Positions 1-8,200 of a stretch of DNA of 18,787 nt are shown here, piece by piece (within the stretch, counting starts at the first letter, position 1; each line of letters opens with the position of its first letter). The DNA comes from Streptomyces rubellomurinus. GTDB taxonomy: Bacteria > Actinomycetota > Actinomycetes > Streptomycetales > Streptomycetaceae. The position numbers were made by a program, and so were the translations under genes. The notes under the pieces are model-generated. The model did no database searches. It saw nothing but the letters and a program-made list of their open reading frames with translations, and had not been told where the DNA came from. Where the stretch lies: contig NZ_JZKH01000125.1 in NCBI RefSeq assembly GCF_000961885.1, positions 1 through 18,787 of the forward strand. The letters run 5' to 3'.

Positions 1-398
1 GGGCTGGCGTTCGCGCCGCCCGCCGCACCGCTTCCGCCCGGCGCGCCCTCCGGGCTGCCCGCCCCCGGCACCGGGACCACGCCGGCCACCGCGCCGTTCG
101 CGCCCGGCGCGGGCTCCCCCGGCGCGCTGGCCGCACCGCCGCCCGGCGCGTTCTCCGCCTGCAAGCCCCCCTGGTGCTCCGCGCGCCCGGCCGCACCGCC
201 GGGGCGCCCGGCCCCCGGCGAGGCCGAGGGACCGCCCGTCGCCCCCGGCTTGCCCGCCGGGCCGACCTGCCCGACCGGCGCCACGCCGTGCTTCTCCTCG
301 GCCGCCGAACCGACCGACATGCACCCGGTCAGCCCCAGCCCGGCCACCGCCAGCACCGCCGCCGCCCGCACCACCCGCACCGTACGCACCGAAGCCAC
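1..398 (-). CDS. Putative lipoprotein, Gly/Pro/Ala-rich (partial, cut by window edge)
   Basis: The GTG start at 398 has a purine-rich ribosome binding site (GGAGAGGGAA, 412-403) at good spacing. The N-terminus is a short basic stretch, then a hydrophobic segment of Ala, Val and Leu ending in the lipobox L-T-G-C, with the acylated Cys at about residue 26. This is a type II (lipoprotein) signal peptide, so the product should be anchored on the outer face of the cell membrane. The rest that is visible is low-complexity and rich in Gly, Pro, Ala and Ser, with collagen-like G-x-x stretches. No enzyme domain is seen, and the C-terminus lies outside the window. It is downstream of, and in the same orientation as, the fluoride-exporter operon, after a 144-base gap, so it may be a separate unit. 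Function unknown. Confidence 0.6.
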   Translation of the reverse strand, partial: MASVRTVRVVRAAAVLAVAGLGLTGCMSVGSAAEEKHGVAPVGQVGPAGKPGATGGPSASPGAGRPGGAAGRAEHQGGLQAENAPGGGAASAPGEPAPGANGAVAGVVPVPGAGSPEGAPGGSGAAGGANAS

Positions 399-542
399 CG
401 CGTTCCCTCTCCACCGCCCCGCCCGGGCCGCTCCTGGCGCGCGGCCGCTTCCGGTGCCCAACGCGCGCCCACCCCGGCGGGACACGGGCGCCGCACCCGC
501 GGGCGCGGCGGAAGGCCGCTCGGCGACAGCCCCCCGGGGCGC

Positions 543-917
543 TCAGCCCCAGAGCGCCGAGGCCAGCCCCGCCCCCGCGTACACCGCCGCCAGGCCCGCC
601 ACCAGGCTGCTCGCGACGTTCGCCACCGCGTACCGCCCGGCGCCGGACTCGGCCAGCCGCAGCGTCTCGTACGAGAACGTCGAGTACGTCGTCAGCGCCC
701 CGCAGAAGCCCGTCCCGACCAGGAGTTGGACGTGCGAGGAGGCCGCGCCGGCCGTCACCGCGCCCGCCACCAGCCCGAGCACCAGGCAGCCGAACACGTT
801 CACCGTGAACGTCCCCCACGGGAACACCGAGTCGCGCCGGGATTGCACCGCCCGGTCGGTCAGGTACCGCAGCGGCGCGCCGACCACCGCTCCCGCCACC
901 ACCAGCAGCCAGTTCAC
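543..917 (-). CDS. crcB: Fluoride ion exporter CrcB/FluC, second copy of the pair
   Basis: A 124-residue membrane protein of the CrcB/Fluc family, dual-topology fluoride channels that lower cytoplasmic fluoride. It has four hydrophobic segments and the family signatures F-P-W-G-T-F-x-V-N near residue 35-42 and [13 protein letters not shown] around 70-80. The Asn of the first and the Phe/Thr/Ser of the second belong to the ion path in characterised members. The GTG start at 917 overlaps the TGA of the upstream DUF190 gene in a GTGA, which fixes the start and implies translational coupling. Longer upstream extensions in this frame overlap that gene and look artefactual. The two CrcB copies in this operon may form a heterodimer, as paired CrcB proteins do in other Gram-positives (inference). 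Confidence 0.9.
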   Translation of the reverse strand: MNWLLVVAGAVVGAPLRYLTDRAVQSRRDSVFPWGTFTVNVFGCLVLGLVAGAVTAGAASSHVQLLVGTGFCGALTTYSTFSYETLRLAESGAGRYAVANVASSLVAGLAAVYAGAGLASALWG

Positions 918-1288
918 TCGGCTCCCCCGGCCCCGGACGCGCTCCCGCCGACACCCCGGCCCGCGTACCGGACCACCTCGCACCGGTCGAGCAGCACCAG
1001 CCCCTCCGCGACCAGTTCCTCCAACTGCGGCAGGAACGCCCGCACCCGCTCCTCCTCGTCCACGACCAGCACCGCCACCGGCAGGTCCTCGCTCAGCGAC
1101 AGCAGCCGCGCCGTGTGCACCAGCGAGGAGGCGCCGAAGCCCTCGATCCCCCGGAACACGCTCGCCCCGGCCAGGCCGGCCGCCCGCGCCCGGTGCACGA
1201 TCTCGCTGTACAGCGGGCGGTGGTGCCAGGTGTCGCTCTCGCCCACCAGCACCGTCAGCCGCAGCGCCGGGCCGCTCAGCCGGCTCAC
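914..1288 (-). CDS. DUF190 family protein in the fluoride-exporter operon
   Basis: A 124-residue soluble protein of the DUF190 family, a small ferredoxin-like/PII-like alpha-beta fold often encoded beside crcB. Family features are the N-terminal [10 protein letters not shown] strand, the H-x-x-P-L-Y-x-E-I-V segment, the [16 protein letters not shown] core at about 38-53, and a later strand rich in Val followed by Asp-Glu-Glu. The GTG start at 1288 forms a GTGA overlap with the upstream crcB stop, and the TGA at 916-914 overlaps the next crcB start in the same way, so all three genes should be co-translated. The C-terminal tail is Gly/Ala-rich. Its biochemical role is not established; a regulatory or accessory role in fluoride export is inferred from the conserved neighbourhood. 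Confidence 0.85.
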   Translation of the reverse strand: MSRLSGPALRLTVLVGESDTWHHRPLYSEIVHRARAAGLAGASVFRGIEGFGASSLVHTARLLSLSEDLPVAVLVVDEEERVRAFLPQLEELVAEGLVLLDRCEVVRYAGRGVGGSASGAGGAE

Positions 1289-1818
1289 CGGGCACCGCCT
1301 CGCACGGACCCGGCCGGGCGGTGGATCAGACGCCTGGTCAGCACCGCCGCCGTCCACACCGCGCCCATCGCGGCCGCCAGGGTCAGCCCGAGGTACGCCA
1401 GCCCGGGCCCGAGCCGGCCCGCCTCCAGCAGCCGCCGGACGTCCACCGCGTACGTCGAGAAGGTGGTGAAGCCGCCCAGCACGCCGGTGCCGAAGAACGG
1501 CCGCAGCAGCGGGTGCGCCGGGCGCCCCTCGGTGATCGCCACCAGGAACACCCCGATCACCGCGCAGCCGACCACGTTGATCAGCAGCGTCGTCCACGGG
1601 AAGGCCGTCGACCCGGTCTCCCAGCCCAGCCCGGCCGCGTACCGCGCCACCGCGCCGATCGCCCCGCCGGCCGCGACCACCGCCACGGCCGGCCCCTGTC
1701 CGCGCAGCACCGGCGGCCGCGCCGGGCGCGCCGGGCGGTCGGCGGCGCCGGTCTCCGCAGCGCCGGTCACGGCGTCCTCCACCGCGTCCTCCGAGGTCGT
1801 CACCACCCCATCAAACAC
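1285..1818 (-). CDS. crcB: Fluoride ion exporter CrcB/FluC, first copy of the pair
   Basis: A 177-residue CrcB-family membrane protein. The first 40 or so residues form an acidic, Ala/Pro-rich cytoplasmic extension not found in the second copy. The family core follows, with [10 protein letters not shown], then [12 protein letters not shown], then [14 protein letters not shown]. Four hydrophobic helices are visible. The GTG at 1818 is preceded by GGAGG at close spacing; in-frame GTGs a few codons further in are alternatives, so the exact N-terminus is uncertain. It is the first gene of a crcB-DUF190-crcB operon, read divergently from the metallopeptidase gene at 1868 across only about 50 bases. 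I see no fluoride riboswitch in that short gap. Confidence 0.9.
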   Translation of the reverse strand: MFDGVVTTSEDAVEDAVTGAAETGAADRPARPARPPVLRGQGPAVAVVAAGGAIGAVARYAAGLGWETGSTAFPWTTLLINVVGCAVIGVFLVAITEGRPAHPLLRPFFGTGVLGGFTTFSTYAVDVRRLLEAGRLGPGLAYLGLTLAAAMGAVWTAAVLTRRLIHRPAGSVRGGAR

Positions 1819-1867
1819 CGGCCTCCGCTGCCTGGCACACCGTCACCCCAGACCCGACAATGATCCG

Positions 1868-2215
1868 GTGGAGATGACCCGGGACGACTTCGAGACGCTG
1901 GTCGCCGACGCCCTCGACCAGATCCCCCCGCAGCTCGCGGCGATGATGGACAACGTCGCGATCTTCGTCGAGGACGAACCCGACCCCGGCGACCCGGAGC
2001 TCCTCGGCCTCTACGAGGGCACCCCGCTCACCGAGCGCGGCGAGTGGTACGCCGGCGTCCTGCCCGACCGCATCCTGATCTACCGCGGCCCCACCCTGCG
2101 GCACTGCGAGACCCGCGAGCAGGTCGTCGAGGAGGTCCGCACCACCGTCATCCACGAGGTCGCCCACCACTTCGGCTTCGACGACCACGAGCTCGACGAG
2201 CTCGGCTGGTCCTGA
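1868..2215 (+). CDS. Zincin-like metallopeptidase family protein (DUF1025-type)
   Basis: A 115-residue protein of the small actinobacterial metallopeptidase family (zincin-like, minimal HExxH proteases). The zinc-site motif H-E-V-A-H-H-F-G-F-D-D lies at residues 96-106, giving His96, Glu97 and His100 with a downstream Asp as the likely third ligand. The upstream M-D-N-V-A-I-F-V-E-D-E-P and L-L-G-L-Y-E-G-T-P-L-T-E-R blocks are also typical of the family. Length matches the family. The start is either GTG 1868 (Val-Glu-Met) or ATG 1874. Neither has a clear Shine-Dalgarno, so a leaderless or weak start is possible; I use the longer one. Physiological substrate unknown. The gene stands alone, divergent from crcB. 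Confidence 0.85.
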   Translation: MEMTRDDFETLVADALDQIPPQLAAMMDNVAIFVEDEPDPGDPELLGLYEGTPLTERGEWYAGVLPDRILIYRGPTLRHCETREQVVEEVRTTVIHEVAHHFGFDDHELDELGWS

Positions 2216-2282
2216 GCCGGGCGCCGCACCCCGCCCGGGCCCCGGCCCCGCGGGCCCGGCTCCCGACCGGCCGAAACCCGTT

Positions 2283-2311
2283 TTGGCGATCCGCCCGGCA
2301 TCCCATATGCT
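2283..2311 (+). promoter_or_regulatory. Promoter for the tRNA cluster
   Basis: A -35 TTGGCG (2283-2288) is separated by exactly 17 bases from a -10 TATGCT (2306-2311), in a small A/T-rich patch between the metallopeptidase stop and the first tRNA. Initiation near 2318 would give a 5' leader of about 38 nt before tRNA-Glu. Position and spacing fit a housekeeping sigma promoter for the three tRNA genes. Confidence 0.6.
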
Positions 2312-2355
2312 TCTCGACGTCCCCGAGACGCCGGAAACGGCGGGACAGGCCGCAA

Positions 2356-2428
2356 GCCCTCATCGTCTAGTGGCCCAGGACGCCGCCCTTTCAAGGCGGT
2401 AGCACGGGTTCGAATCCCGTTGGGGGCA
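2356..2428 (+). tRNA. tRNA-Glu (anticodon UUC)
   Basis: A complete cloverleaf. The acceptor strand GCCCTCA pairs with TGGGGGC (2421-2427), with discriminator A at 2428. The anticodon stem CCGCC/GGCGG holds loop CTTTCAA with TTC at 2390-2392. The T loop sequence GGTTCGAATCC is present. CCA is not encoded. First of three tRNAs in tandem. Confidence 0.95.
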
Positions 2429-2470
2429 CGCAGTACCAAGGCAGTACCGTAGTACAGTGCAGTGCCGCAA

Positions 2471-2498
2471 GACCTTAGTGGTTCGCCACTACAAGGTC
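2471..2498 (+). other. Spacer hairpin with UUCG loop overlapping the 5' end of tRNA-Asp
   Basis: GACCTT and AGTGG pair with CCACT and AAGGTC around a TTCG tetraloop: 11 base pairs with a two-base bulge. The 3' arm includes the first four bases of tRNA-Asp (2495-2498), so this hairpin and the tRNA acceptor stem cannot form together. It may mark a processing site or a folding intermediate in the polycistronic precursor. The structure is read directly; the role is inferred. Confidence 0.5.
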
Positions 2499-2568
2499 CC
2501 GTGGAGCAGTTGGTTAGCTCGCCACCCTGTCAAGGTGGAGGTCGCGGGTTCAAGTCCCGTCGGGATCG
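2495..2568 (+). tRNA. tRNA-Asp (anticodon GUC)
   Basis: A complete cloverleaf. Acceptor GGTCCCG pairs with CGGGATC (2561-2567, one G-T wobble), with discriminator G at 2568 as expected for tRNA-Asp. The anticodon stem CCACC/GGTGG holds loop CTGTCAA with GTC at 2529-2531. T arm GCGGGTTCAAGTCCCGT. CCA not encoded. Confidence 0.95.
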
Positions 2569-2595
2569 CTCGTCTCGCAAGAGACGGTGCAGTAC

Positions 2596-2669
2596 GGCCA
2601 GGTAGCTCAGTTGGTACGAGCGTCCGCCTGAAAAGCGGAAGGTCGCCGGTTCGACCCCGGCCCTGGCCA
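2596..2669 (+). tRNA. tRNA-Phe (anticodon GAA), probable element attachment site
   Basis: A complete cloverleaf. Acceptor GGCCAGG pairs with CCTGGCC (2662-2668), discriminator A at 2669. The anticodon stem TCCGC/GCGGA holds loop CTGAAAA with GAA at 2630-2632. T arm GCCGG-TTCGACC-CCGGC. Foreign genes start right after it and a tyrosine integrase lies within the element, so its 3' half is the likely attB/attL core. No second copy of this 3' end was found in the window, so the opposite junction would be past the right edge. Confidence 0.95.
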
Positions 2670-2682
2670 CATCGCCTGACCA

Positions 2683-2728
2683 GGCACGATGCCCTCGAAG
2701 CAGCTCGCTTCGGGGGCATTTTCGTGCC
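2683..2728 (+). terminator. Intrinsic terminator after the tRNA cluster
   Basis: A 12-bp stem (ATGCCCTCGAAG 2689-2700 with CTTCGGGGGCAT 2708-2719, one wobble) and a 7-base loop are followed by a short T run. An outer GGCACG/CGTGCC pair extends the stem. It sits 14-20 bases after tRNA-Phe. Confidence 0.8.
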
Positions 2729-2731
2729 GGT

Positions 2732-2754
2732 TGACGCCAACGCTGACGCCAACG
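2732..2754 (+). repeat. Tandem direct repeat next to the putative att site
   Basis: TGACGCCAACG occurs at 2732-2742 and again at 2744-2754, a 12-base period, immediately inside the presumed left end. Short direct repeats beside a tRNA attachment core are typical of arm-type integrase binding sites. The repeat is seen directly; the role is inferred. Confidence 0.45.
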
Positions 2755-3151
2755 GCCCCGAATCGTGGCGAACCCGGGCCGCTCGTCCTCGGGCATCCGA
2801 TGATCGACATCAAGTGATGTGCATCACATCCGGGGTCCGCCAGGGTCCCGCCGTCGGCATCCCCGGAGGCACACACGCCTCCAGCCCGAGTCCGGCCAAT
2901 CCCGGAGCAGGCAGGGTGCAAGAGCAGCAACCATCCCTCGCCTGCGACCAGGGCAAACGGGTCACGGCTGCAGCCGGCCGAGAGAACCGCGAACACGCGC
3001 TCCCGTTCAGAATGCCGCGTTCACCCCCAGTGGCATGAATTCGAAAATATATTCGCTTTCTGCTTTTTGTCGGTGGCCCCTTCTAAGGTGGGCGCTGCCC
3101 GCCTTCCGTAGGCGGGCGTGCCGAACGCGTGCGATCCAGGGTGGGGCTTGC
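2755..3151 (+). promoter_or_regulatory. Non-coding leader and promoter region of the jet operon
   Basis: About 400 bases with no convincing gene. It holds two overlapping palindromes (GTGATGTGCATCAC at 2814-2827 and GATGTG-CAT-CACATC at 2816-2830). A clear A/T-rich island at about 3038-3070 includes TATATT (3048-3053). A further -10-like TAAGGT is at 3084-3089. A 7-bp hairpin, GCCCGCC/GGCGGGC with a 7-base loop, lies at 3097-3117, about 35 bases before jetA. The A/T island is the obvious promoter candidate, but no well-spaced -35/-10 pair stands out, so the start site is not assigned. Confidence 0.45.
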
Positions 3152-4621
3152 ATGGAATTCGATGACGTCACTGGTCTACTCGACCATCCGGCATGGCGGC
3201 TGCTGCGGGCGGAGAACGCCCCGCTGGTGCTGGGGTTCTGCGGCACGGTCTTCGTCGATGAGAACGTGCGAGGCGTACCCGAGAACGTGCTGGTCTCCCG
3301 CCTGGACGATCAGCTGTATGACCTCAACGAACGGGGAATGGGCTCATTCCCACGCCCTGCCGCCGCATATCTGACGGAGTGGACCAACAGTGGCTGGCTG
3401 CGTAAGTACTACCCGCCCGACGAGGACGAGGCCCATTTCGACGCGACCAGCGCCCTGGAGAAGGCCGTCGCCTGGGTCCGGGGGTTGCCCGCTCGTTCCT
3501 TCATCGGCACCGAGTCACGGCTGAGCACCATCGTCGCCCTGCTGCGGCAGATGACATTCGGCACCGAGACCGATCCGCAGGCGCGTATCGACAAACTCCG
3601 TCGCGAACGTGATCGGATCGATGAGCAGATCGCGCAGCTCCTCGCGGGCGAAGTCGATCTCCTGTCCCCGGTGGCCCTGCTGGACCGCTACCAGCAGGTC
3701 GAAAACACGGCGGTCGAGTTGCTGCGGGACTTCCGGGAGGTCGAGGCGAATCTGAGGGAACTGGATCGGCGGCTTCGTCAGGACGTGGCAACCGCGGAGG
3801 GAAGCAAGGGCGAGCTCCTGGCCTCATTCCTCATGGACCGGGAGATGATCGCCGAATCCGATCAGGGCCGCAGCTTCCAGGCGTTCTTCGATCACCTCCT
3901 CTCCCCTCAACGCCAGGAAGAGCTACGAGGCCTCCTGGAGCAGGTACACCAGTTGCCGCAGTTGGGCGGCAGAGCCAACAGGAACCTGCTGAAGATCCCA
4001 TTCGCATGGCTGGAAGCGGCGGAGAGCACTCAGGACACAGTGCGGCAGCTCACCGAGCAGCTCCGCCGATTCCTGGCCGACCATGGCCGCGAGGAGGACC
4101 GCAGGGTCGTGGCGCTGGTTCGCTCTGTGCAGCGCCACGTGGCAGCCCTCGACGGCCGAAGTGATCTTCCCGGCATCGAGCTGGAGGTCCCCCAAGTGGA
4201 GCTGGCTCTGCCGATGGAGCGCCGGCTGTACATGCCGGTCGAACGGGTGGAGCTGGACAGCACTGCCGTCGAAGCGTTCGACGACTCTGAGGTGGATGTC
4301 TCCGAACTGTTTGCCGGCGTCCATGTGGACCACGAGGCCTTGGTCGCGCAGGTACTGGAGCTGATCCAGGCCAGCCCGAGTGGTCAGGCGAACCTGCCCA
4401 CCGTCGTCGAAAAGTACCCGTTGACCCTGGGACTCGCGGAACTGCTGGCGTACTTCCAACTGGACCAGGTGGGCCTGGACATCGTGATCGACCCCAGCCA
4501 CACCCACGACCTGGTCTACGAGCGAGTCCACTCTCCAGGGCACTCCATGGCCACCGTCCCGCAGGTGACGTTCGTGCTCAACGAGGGCGGCGTGACCGCC
4601 GGAGAGGTAGAGCAGGCATGA
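3152..4621 (+). CDS. jetA: Wadjet anti-plasmid protein JetA (DUF3375)
   Basis: A 489-residue protein recognised as DUF3375, the JetA subunit of type I Wadjet. JetA is the kleisin-like part that links JetC heads and, with JetB, forms an MksF/MksE-like condensin module. The N-terminal block (residues 5-35, L-L-D-H-P-A-W-R-L-L-R-A-E-N-A-P-L-V-L-G-F) is typical of the family. An Arg/Glu-rich coiled coil spans about 141-215. The C-terminal third (about 400-489) is a winged-helix-like region. The ATG at 3152 follows AGGGTGGGG at proper spacing; the frame is open much further upstream, but that stretch has no coding character. Its stop overlaps the jetB start in ATGA. First gene of a four-gene operon, full length and intact. 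Confidence 0.92.
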   Translation: MEFDDVTGLLDHPAWRLLRAENAPLVLGFCGTVFVDENVRGVPENVLVSRLDDQLYDLNERGMGSFPRPAAAYLTEWTNSGWLRKYYPPDEDEAHFDATSALEKAVAWVRGLPARSFIGTESRLSTIVALLRQMTFGTETDPQARIDKLRRERDRIDEQIAQLLAGEVDLLSPVALLDRYQQVENTAVELLRDFREVEANLRELDRRLRQDVATAEGSKGELLASFLMDREMIAESDQGRSFQAFFDHLLSPQRQEELRGLLEQVHQLPQLGGRANRNLLKIPFAWLEAAESTQDTVRQLTEQLRRFLADHGREEDRRVVALVRSVQRHVAALDGRSDLPGIELEVPQVELALPMERRLYMPVERVELDSTAVEAFDDSEVDVSELFAGVHVDHEALVAQVLELIQASPSGQANLPTVVEKYPLTLGLAELLAYFQLDQVGLDIVIDPSHTHDLVYERVHSPGHSMATVPQVTFVLNEGGVTAGEVEQA

Positions 4622-5205
4622 ATGACGCTCTGACCGTACCCATCGTGAACCTGCTGAAGGCAGGCGTGCTCTACCAGAGCGACGTGCCCGCGATCTGGGA
4701 CCAGCTCACAGCCCACCAAGCAGCCATCGGTGACTACCTGCGTGTGATCGGCCTGGACGTCGTGGTCGACCGTGCCGAAGGCTATGCCTACACGCGCCAG
4801 CTCGACCCGGATACCCGCGATGACGGCGCGGCCGTACCCCGGTTGGTGACACGCCACCGGCTCTCTTTCCCCGTCAGCTTGATGCTCGCCCTCCTGCGTG
4901 GGCGACTGGCGGAGAGCGATGCCACCTCATCGGACCCCCGTCTTCTTCTGACTCGTGACGACCTCGTGGAAATGGTCCGTAGTTTCCTCCCTCCTCGCAG
5001 CAACGAGGCACACCTGGTCGACCAGATCGACAGCAACATCAAGAAGTTGTGCGAGCTCAAGGTGCTCCGTCAGACCAAGCAGCCGGGCCTGTTCGAGGTA
5101 CGGCGCCACATCAAGGCCCTCGTGGACGCCCAGGTTCTCAACGACTTCAACGAGCTGCTCGCCACCTACCGCAGCACCATCGCGACGCCGGAGGACAACG
5201 AATGA
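4618..5205 (+). CDS. jetB: Wadjet anti-plasmid protein JetB (DUF4194)
   Basis: A 195-residue protein of DUF4194, the MksE/KITE-like subunit of Wadjet. KITE subunits are tandem winged-helix proteins that bind the kleisin (JetA) and help the SMC complex hold DNA. Visible blocks are I-V-N-L-L-K-A-G-V-L-Y (9-19), the middle R-H-R-L-S-F-P-V-S-L-M-L-A-L-L-R (79-94) and the C-terminal Q-P-G-L-F-E-V-R-R-H-I-K-A-L-V-D segment, as expected in the family. It has 4-base ATGA overlaps with jetA upstream and jetC downstream, so the subunits should be made by coupled translation in similar amounts. The length is in the usual range and no disruption is seen. Confidence 0.9.
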   Translation: MNDALTVPIVNLLKAGVLYQSDVPAIWDQLTAHQAAIGDYLRVIGLDVVVDRAEGYAYTRQLDPDTRDDGAAVPRLVTRHRLSFPVSLMLALLRGRLAESDATSSDPRLLLTRDDLVEMVRSFLPPRSNEAHLVDQIDSNIKKLCELKVLRQTKQPGLFEVRRHIKALVDAQVLNDFNELLATYRSTIATPEDNE

Positions 5206-8200
5206 GCCTCATCTCCTCGGAACTGCCCCTCATCCCGAAGCAGTCAGGTCCAAGCGACGACACCCTCGGCATCGGCCCCGGCTTCCGGCTCACCCGCCTG
5301 GAGGTGCTGAACTGGGGGACGTTCCACCGCAGCATCTGGTCTTTCACCATCGACGGGCGAAGCGCTCTGTTGACGGGCGGCGTCGGATCCGGCAAGTCGA
5401 CACTGGTGGACGCGATGACCACCCTGCTGCTCCCAGCTCACAAGATCGCGTACAACAAGGCCGCAGGCGCCGAAGCGAAGGAGCGGGATCTGCGCTCGTA
5501 CGTGCTGGGCCACTACAAGAACGAGCGTGTCGAGGCGACCAACAGCACCCGTCCGGTCGGGCTGCGCAACGCCTCCTCGTACAGCGTGATCCTTGGCGTG
5601 TTCAGTAACTACGTGCTCGATACCCACGTCACACTCGCTCAGGTCTTCTGGGTTCCCGACGCCAACACCGGGCAACCCGACCGGTTCTACGTCACGGCCG
5701 ACACCCCGATGTCCATCGACGCCGACTTCACCGGCTTCGGCACCGACATCGCGGACCTGCGCCGACGCCTGAAGCAGAGGAAGGCGACGGTCTATGGCCA
5801 CTACCCGCAGTACGGAAAGGCCCTGCGTCGCAGCCTCGGTATCCCCAGTGATCAGGCTCTCGACCTGTTCCACCAAACCGTCTCGATGAAGGCCGTCGGG
5901 AGCCTCGACGAGTTCGTGCGAGACCGGATGCTCGAGCCCTTCGACGCACGAGCAGCGGTCGACAAGATCGTCGCGCACTTCGACGCGCTGACCGCCAGCC
6001 ACGCCGAGGTGGTCCGGGCCAGGGAGATGATCGACGGGCTCGGGCCGATCGTGGATGCCTGCGACCGGTGCGACGGCATCCAGCGAGACATCACGATGCT
6101 GCAGCAGCGCCGTGAGGTCCTACCCGTGTTCTTCGCCCAACATCGACGCCGGCTTCTGGACCTACTCAGCCAGGACCTGAAGTCGCGGATCACCGAGCTC
6201 GCCGATCAGCAGACGGGCCGTGAGTCGGAACTGGAGCGGCTCCGCGACTCCGCTGACACCTTGCGCCGCCGCATCGACGGCGCCGGCGGCGAGAAGTTGG
6301 TGGAACTGGATGCCCGGATCAAGGAACTTGGCCGCGACCGCGAGCGGCGTCGCGACCAGGCTTCCAAGTACGACGGCTGGCTTGGTCAAGCCAGCCTGGC
6401 ACCCGTCACGGATGCGGTGTCGTTCCGTGAACGCTCCGACCAGATCGCCCAGGTCCGAGCTCGGATCGAGCAGCAGGAGCAGCAAGCCCGCGAGGAACTC
6501 GATGCCCTTGCCGTGCAGCGGGACAAGAACAACACGGCAACGCAGGACCTCCGGAGGGAGATCACCAGCCTGCAGAGTCAGCGCTCCAGCATCCCCTCGC
6601 GGCTGCTGAGCCTGCGCCAGGACCTCGCCGCCGCTCTTGAGGTCGTCGCCGACGAACTTCCCTTTGCCGGTGAGCTCATCCAGGTCCGCGATGACGAGGC
6701 GGCATGGGCTGGCGCCGCCGAGCGTGTCCTGCGCGGCTTCGCCCTGTCCCTCCTCGTACCCGAAGTCCACTACGAGAAGGCCTCGGCCTGGGTGAACGGC
6801 AGACACCTGGGATTGCGGCTGGTGTACTACAAGGTCCCGGCCCACACACCGGCACAGGAACTGCCGAACGATCGCGACCTGCTTCTGGGCAAGCTCGAAC
6901 TCAAAGACGACTGCTGGGCCCACGACTGGCTCGCCATGCAACTGCGGAACCGAGCCGACTACCTGTGTGCTGCGGATCTGGACACATTCACCCGTTCCTC
7001 TCGCCCCGCGGTCACGAGGCAAGGTCTGGTCAAGGGCGGGGGTGGTCGCCACGAGAAGAACGACGCCTCCCGCATCGACGATCGCAGCTCCTGGGTGCTC
7101 GGCTGGTCCAACCAGGCCAAGCTGGAGGCGCTCCTTGCGGAAGCGGCCAGCTTGACCAAGGAGAGCGCGGCGATCACCACCCGCACAGCAGAGCTGAAAG
7201 AACAGCAGAAGGGTCGCGAGAGGATCAGCTCGGCCGTGACGCTCCTCGCCAACATCAGCGAGTACGTTGAACTCGACTGGCAGGCGTGTGTCACTGAACT
7301 TGAGCAGGCCGAGACGCAGAAGAAGGCGCTTGTGGCGGAGGCCGGCCTGGACAGGCTCACAGCCGAGCTGAAAGACACCAACGCCAGTATCAGCCACTAC
7401 GACAAGCTCGTGCGCACTGGCCTGGAGGCACTTGGTGGCCTTCGACGTGACAGCGAGGACGTCGCATCTCAGCTGAAGCAGGCCGAGGGTTCCATTGAAC
7501 GGGCCGACGTCGAAGCGGTCGCCAAGCACGAGAGCGCGCTGAGGCTCTTCCTGCCGTCCCCGGTCGCAGACGTACAAGTCCACTTGGACCTGCTGAAGAC
7601 GGCAGAGACCGAGGCCCCGGCAAAGCTGAGTCGTGATCTCGATGGGCGAAGCGACGCCCTTCGGCGCGCTGCGAGCCAGGCCACCTCGAAGATGACAGCA
7701 TTCCGAAGCACCTACCCCCAGTACACAAACGATCTCGACGCTTCCCTGGAGTCCGCAGCCGGATATCGCGCGCTCCACAGCCAACTGGTCAGCGACGACC
7801 TACCGCGATTCGAGGCCCAGTTCCTGCTGTACCTGCGCACCAACGTCATTCGAGACATCGCGTCCTTCCAGGCCAACCTCCTCAAGCAGGAACAGGAGAT
7901 CAGCGAGCGTATCGAGCTCATCAACACCTCGCTGGCGGGCATCGACTACAACCCCGGCCGGTACGTCCGGCTCAACGCCGCGCCCACCACCAATGTGGAG
8001 ATCCGCGACTTCCGCCAGAGCCTTCGCGAGTGCACGAGCGATGTGCTGGCCACCGAGACCGACGACGCTTACACCGAGGAGAAATTCCTTCAAGTGAAGC
8101 GACTCCTCGACCGCTTCAAGGGCCGGCCGGAGCACACCCGTATGGACGCCGACTGGACAGCCCGCGTCACCGACGTACGTCGCTGGTTCACCTTCTCGGC

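Noticed and set aside
174..2215. Long plus-strand frames across the crcB region
   Set aside because: They are mirror frames of the minus-strand crcB and DUF190 genes, rich in Arg, Pro and Ala as expected of GC-rich antisense; only the last 115 codons (metallopeptidase) are real.
2819..3151. N-terminal extension of jetA
   Set aside because: It contains the A/T-rich promoter island and a hairpin; the DUF3375 similarity begins at the ATG 3152, which has its own ribosome site.
6162..7784. A 540-codon minus-strand frame inside jetC
   Set aside because: It is antisense of the coiled-coil coding sequence, with no start signals and no domain.
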